Positions 5,437 through 7,516 of a stretch of 7,516 nucleotides of DNA are shown here, one piece after another. Source of the stretch: Chloroflexota bacterium (GTDB taxonomy: Bacteria; Chloroflexota; Dehalococcoidia; SHYM01). The position numbers were made by a program, and so were the translations under genes. Within the stretch, counting starts at the first letter, position 1. Each line of letters starts with the position of its first letter. A model generated the notes under the pieces. The model had not been told where the DNA came from. It made no database searches and saw only the letters and a program-made list of their open reading frames with translations. The stretch spans positions 1 through 7,516 of the forward strand of contig JACQGV010000219.1 in assembly GCA_016199375.1 (NCBI GenBank), given 5' to 3'.

Positions 5437-6687
5437 GTGGACAAGCGGCCACGGCGGATCGCGGTGCTGAGCGTCCACGGCTGCCCGATGGTGCAGCTCG
5501 GTGGCAAGTACCGCGGGGGCATGAACCTCTATATCCGGGAGCTCTACCGCGAGCTGGGCCAGGCGGGGGTGGAGGTGGACATCTACTCCCGGCGCCACGA
5601 CCCCCTCGACCCGGAGGTGGTGCCCCTGGGCGACCGGGCCCGGACGATCCATATCACCGCCGGCGAGGAGCGGGAGGTCCCCCGGGAGACGATACTGGCC
5701 GGGCTCTCCGAGTTCGTGCAGGGGGTTGTGGACTACAGCCGCGCGCGCGGTCTGGAATACGACCTCATCCACAGCCACTACTGGCTTTCGGGGCTGGCGG
5801 GGCTGGAGCTCCAGTCCCGCTGGCGGGTGCCCCACGTGACCAGCTTCCACACCCTGGGCAAGCTCAAGAACGAGTCCTTCCGCTGGTCTCGGGAGCCCCG
5901 CGCCCGCATCGAGGCCGAGGCCCGGGTCATGGCGGGCGCCGACCGGGTCCTGGCCCTGACCGCCATTGACCGCGACTTTATGTCCAGGCTGTATGAGGTG
6001 CCTGCGACGCGGGTGGCCGTCGTCCCCGCCGGGGTGGACACGGGCCTGTTCCGGCCCCTGGACAGGGCGCAGGCCCGGCACGCCCTGGGCCTGGACGGCC
6101 AGAAGGTGATCCTCCTCGTGGGGCGGATCGAGCCACTGAAGGGGATAGACATCCTCTTGCGAGCGCTGCCCATCCTCGGGGAGCGCAACCGCCTGCGCGT
6201 CCTCATCGCCGGGGCCGATTCCTACAGCGACGACGAACTCCTCTCCGAGAGCGGCAGCGAGCAGGGCCGCCTGGAGGCCCTGGCCCAGGCGCTGGGGCTG
6301 GACCAGATGGTCAGCTTCCTGGGCCCCGTGGACCACGAGCGGCTGCCCATCTACTACAACGCCGCCGATGTCTGTGTCATCCCCTCCTTCTACGAGAGCT
6401 TCGGCATGGTGGCCCTGGAGGCCATGGCCTGCGGGACGCCGGTGGTCGCCTCGCGGGTGGGCGGCCTCCAGGTCACCGTGCGGGACGGCGTCACCGGCTA
6501 CCTCATCCCCTGGCAGTGCCCGGAGCCCTTCGCCGAGCGGCTGGAGGTGCTCCTGAGCAACGAGGCCCTGGCCCGGGGCCTGGGCGCCGCCGGCCGCGCC
6601 GCCATGGAGCGCTACACCTGGACCCGGGTCGCCCGGGAGGTCCTGACGTTCTATGACCAGGTCCTGGCCCGGCGGGGCCCCGCCTAG
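5437..6687 (+). CDS. GT4-family glycosyltransferase, MshA-like
   Basis: This 416-residue retaining GT-B glycosyltransferase resembles MshA, the UDP-GlcNAc:inositol-3-phosphate transferase of mycothiol synthesis, and sucrose-phosphate-synthase-like enzymes. Seen in order: the GGMN loop (27-30); [14 protein letters not shown] (109-122); [11 protein letters not shown] (135-145); VGRIEPLKG (228-236), whose Arg and Lys bind the nucleotide diphosphate; and [20 protein letters not shown] (316-335), which includes the EX7E pair Glu320/Glu328. From memory of MshA, Tyr115, Thr139 and an Arg near 155-157 fall where that enzyme grips the acceptor phosphate, and its Lys appears as Arg83; an alignment should confirm this. 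The GTG at 5437 follows AGAAGGGA (5421-5428). A GTG at 5389 overlapping the folE stop is an alternative, adding 16 residues but lacking a ribosome-binding site. The deacetylase 12 bases downstream supports a GlcNAc donor. The acceptor is unproven. Confidence 0.9.
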   Translation: MDKRPRRIAVLSVHGCPMVQLGGKYRGGMNLYIRELYRELGQAGVEVDIYSRRHDPLDPEVVPLGDRARTIHITAGEEREVPRETILAGLSEFVQGVVDYSRARGLEYDLIHSHYWLSGLAGLELQSRWRVPHVTSFHTLGKLKNESFRWSREPRARIEAEARVMAGADRVLALTAIDRDFMSRLYEVPATRVAVVPAGVDTGLFRPLDRAQARHALGLDGQKVILLVGRIEPLKGIDILLRALPILGERNRLRVLIAGADSYSDDELLSESGSEQGRLEALAQALGLDQMVSFLGPVDHERLPIYYNAADVCVIPSFYESFGMVALEAMACGTPVVASRVGGLQVTVRDGVTGYLIPWQCPEPFAERLEVLLSNEALARGLGAAGRAAMERYTWTRVAREVLTFYDQVLARRGPA

Positions 6688-6699
6688 AAAGGACGCGCT

Positions 6700-7398
6700 A
6701 TGGAGCAGGTGCCGGCTCGTGTTCTGGTGGTCTTCGCTCACCCGGACGATGCCGAGTTCGGCTGCGCGGGCACCGTCGCCCGCTGGGTCGCCCAGGGCGC
6801 CGAGGCCTTCTATGTGATGTGCACCAACGGGGACAAGGGCTCCGAAGACCCCGCCCTGACCAGCCCGGAGCTGGCCCGCATCCGGGAGACGGAGCAGCGG
6901 GAGGCGTGCCGCATCCTGGGAGCGAAGGAGCTGGTCTGCCTGGGCTTCCCCGACGGTGGCCTGGAGGACACCCACGACCTGCGCCGGGAGCTGGTGCGCT
7001 GCATCCGCCAGTTCCAGCCCGAGACCCTCATCACCTCCAGCCCCTATCGGGACGGCATCTGGCACCGCGACCATCGCACGGCGGGGCGGGTGGCCCTGGA
7101 CGCCGTCTACCCCTACGCCCGCGACCGGCTGATCTATCCCGAGCACGAGCGCCAGGGCCTGAAGCCCTGGAAGGTGGGCGAGGTGCTCCTGTGGGGCTCC
7201 GACGAGCCCGACCACTTCGTGGACGTTACCGAGACCTACTCCACCAAGGTCCAGGCGCTCCTGGCCCACAAGAGCCAGATGGGCGAGCGGCCGGAGGAGA
7301 ACGTGGCCAAGTGGGTGCGGCAGCGCTGCGAAGAGAACGGCAAGAGGCTCAGAGTCCCTCTGGCCGAGGCCTTCAAGCGCCTGGAGGTCCGCCGTTGA
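6700..7398 (+). CDS. LmbE/PIG-L family zinc-dependent N-deacetylase (MshB/BshB-like)
   Basis: This is a 232-residue member of the family that removes acetyl groups from N-acetylglucosaminyl compounds. The metal and catalytic signature AHPDDAEFGCAG lies at 13-24: His14 and Asp17 are expected metal ligands and Asp16 the general base. HRDHRTAGR (122-130) supplies His125 as the third ligand and His122 as a likely catalytic residue. NGDKGSED (43-50) and LAHKSQMGER (188-197) are also typical. Its length is closer to BshB (about 230) than to actinobacterial MshB (about 300). The start is backed by GAAAGGA (6687-6693), 6 bases before the ATG. Only 12 bases separate it from the glycosyltransferase, so the two are almost certainly co-translated and plausibly act in sequence on one glycoside. 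PIG-L proteins act on many substrates, so the exact one is open. Confidence 0.92.
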   Translation: MEQVPARVLVVFAHPDDAEFGCAGTVARWVAQGAEAFYVMCTNGDKGSEDPALTSPELARIRETEQREACRILGAKELVCLGFPDGGLEDTHDLRRELVRCIRQFQPETLITSSPYRDGIWHRDHRTAGRVALDAVYPYARDRLIYPEHERQGLKPWKVGEVLLWGSDEPDHFVDVTETYSTKVQALLAHKSQMGERPEENVAKWVRQRCEENGKRLRVPLAEAFKRLEVRR

Positions 7399-7423
7399 GC
7401 GCCCCAGTTGTGGCGGGTGAGTA

Positions 7424-7516
7424 GTGGTCAGCTCACCGCACCAATACCGCGAGCAACAGGGACAGGAGCGGCGTGGCCCTCCTGCCGTGGCCCTGGCGGT
7501 CAGCCCCCATCCGGAC
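7424..7516 (+). CDS. N-terminal start of a second PIG-L/LmbE-like deacetylase, cut by the right edge
   Basis: A frame opening at GTG 7424 runs without a stop to the window edge (31 codons) and ends in VALAVSPHPD. That is the beginning of the HPDD metal-binding signature that opens PIG-L/LmbE deacetylases, preceded by the usual hydrophobic beta strand. An in-frame TGA at 7418-7420 limits the start to GTG 7424 or a GTG at 7487; the latter would give the short N terminus MALAVSPHPD. Neither has a strong ribosome-binding site. The gene would begin 25 bases after the preceding deacetylase, making a tandem pair. The call rests on about ten residues, so it is tentative, but the position and the motif agree. 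Confidence 0.62.
   Translation, partial: MVSSPHQYREQQGQERRGPPAVALAVSPHPD

Noticed and set aside
4789..6687. A 632-codon open frame starting at ATG 4789 and running through the glycosyltransferase
   Set aside because: Its first 200 codons are an alternative frame of folE, whose own frame carries all zinc and catalytic residues. The upstream part is Gly/Pro/Arg-rich nonsense typical of GC-rich shadow frames. Only the part from 5437 (or possibly 5389) is the real gene.
5419..7269. A 616-codon open frame on the minus strand
   Set aside because: It lies antisense to the glycosyltransferase and deacetylase, which have clear family motifs. Its composition (rich in Gly, His, Gln, Val, Leu, Pro) is what the reverse complement of GC-rich codons produces.
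7416..7437. GGTGAG/CTCACC inverted repeat after the first deacetylase as a terminator
   Set aside because: The stem is only 6 bp with a 10-base loop and no T tract, and it overlaps the start of the probable next gene.

Overview
This window is a dense, GC-rich chromosomal segment carrying mostly housekeeping metabolism. I see no insertion sequence, phage gene, tRNA, rRNA or CRISPR array. The style fits an environmental Chloroflexota lineage, possibly Dehalococcoidia-like: high GC, GTG starts, a TATAAT box set directly against a start codon, GC-rich intergenic hairpins, a short-form threonine synthase and a MshA-type glycosyltransferase. This is an inference from style, not a proven placement; Actinomycetota or Deinococcota-like relatives are possible.

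Layout. The C-terminal end of an unrecognised plus-strand gene (1-219) runs into a 242-base gap with several GC-rich hairpins, one of them a good plus-strand terminator. On the minus strand follow cinA (462-1691) and, upstream of it in the same direction, a 253-residue protein I cannot name (1772-2533). A short divergent promoter region (2534-2670) separates these from a plus-strand run. That run holds an O-methyltransferase-like gene (2671-3669), thrC for threonine synthase (3715-4779), folE for GTP cyclohydrolase I (4823-5392), a GT4 glycosyltransferase resembling MshA (5437-6687), a LmbE/PIG-L deacetylase (6700-7398), and the first 31 codons of what looks like a second PIG-L deacetylase (7424 to the window edge).

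How the genes may work together. thrC ends threonine biosynthesis and folE starts pterin/folate biosynthesis; they are neighbours but not one pathway. The most suggestive part is the right end, where the glycosyltransferase and the deacetylase are 12 bases apart. The same pair of activities, GlcNAc transfer and then N-deacetylation, makes the first intermediates of mycothiol (MshA/MshB) and bacillithiol (BshA/BshB). Here the pair sits behind folE and is followed by a second deacetylase-like start. The product could be a low-molecular-weight thiol precursor, another glucosamine conjugate, or, more speculatively, a glycosylated pterin. No cysteine ligase or pterin-tailoring gene is visible to decide.

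Control signals. thrC appears to have a leaderless promoter, with TATAAT placed so that transcription would begin at or next to its ATG, and a perfect 18-base palindrome just upstream. The methyltransferase has a conventional promoter and a strong ribosome-binding site. folE, the glycosyltransferase and the first deacetylase look like an operon continuing from thrC.
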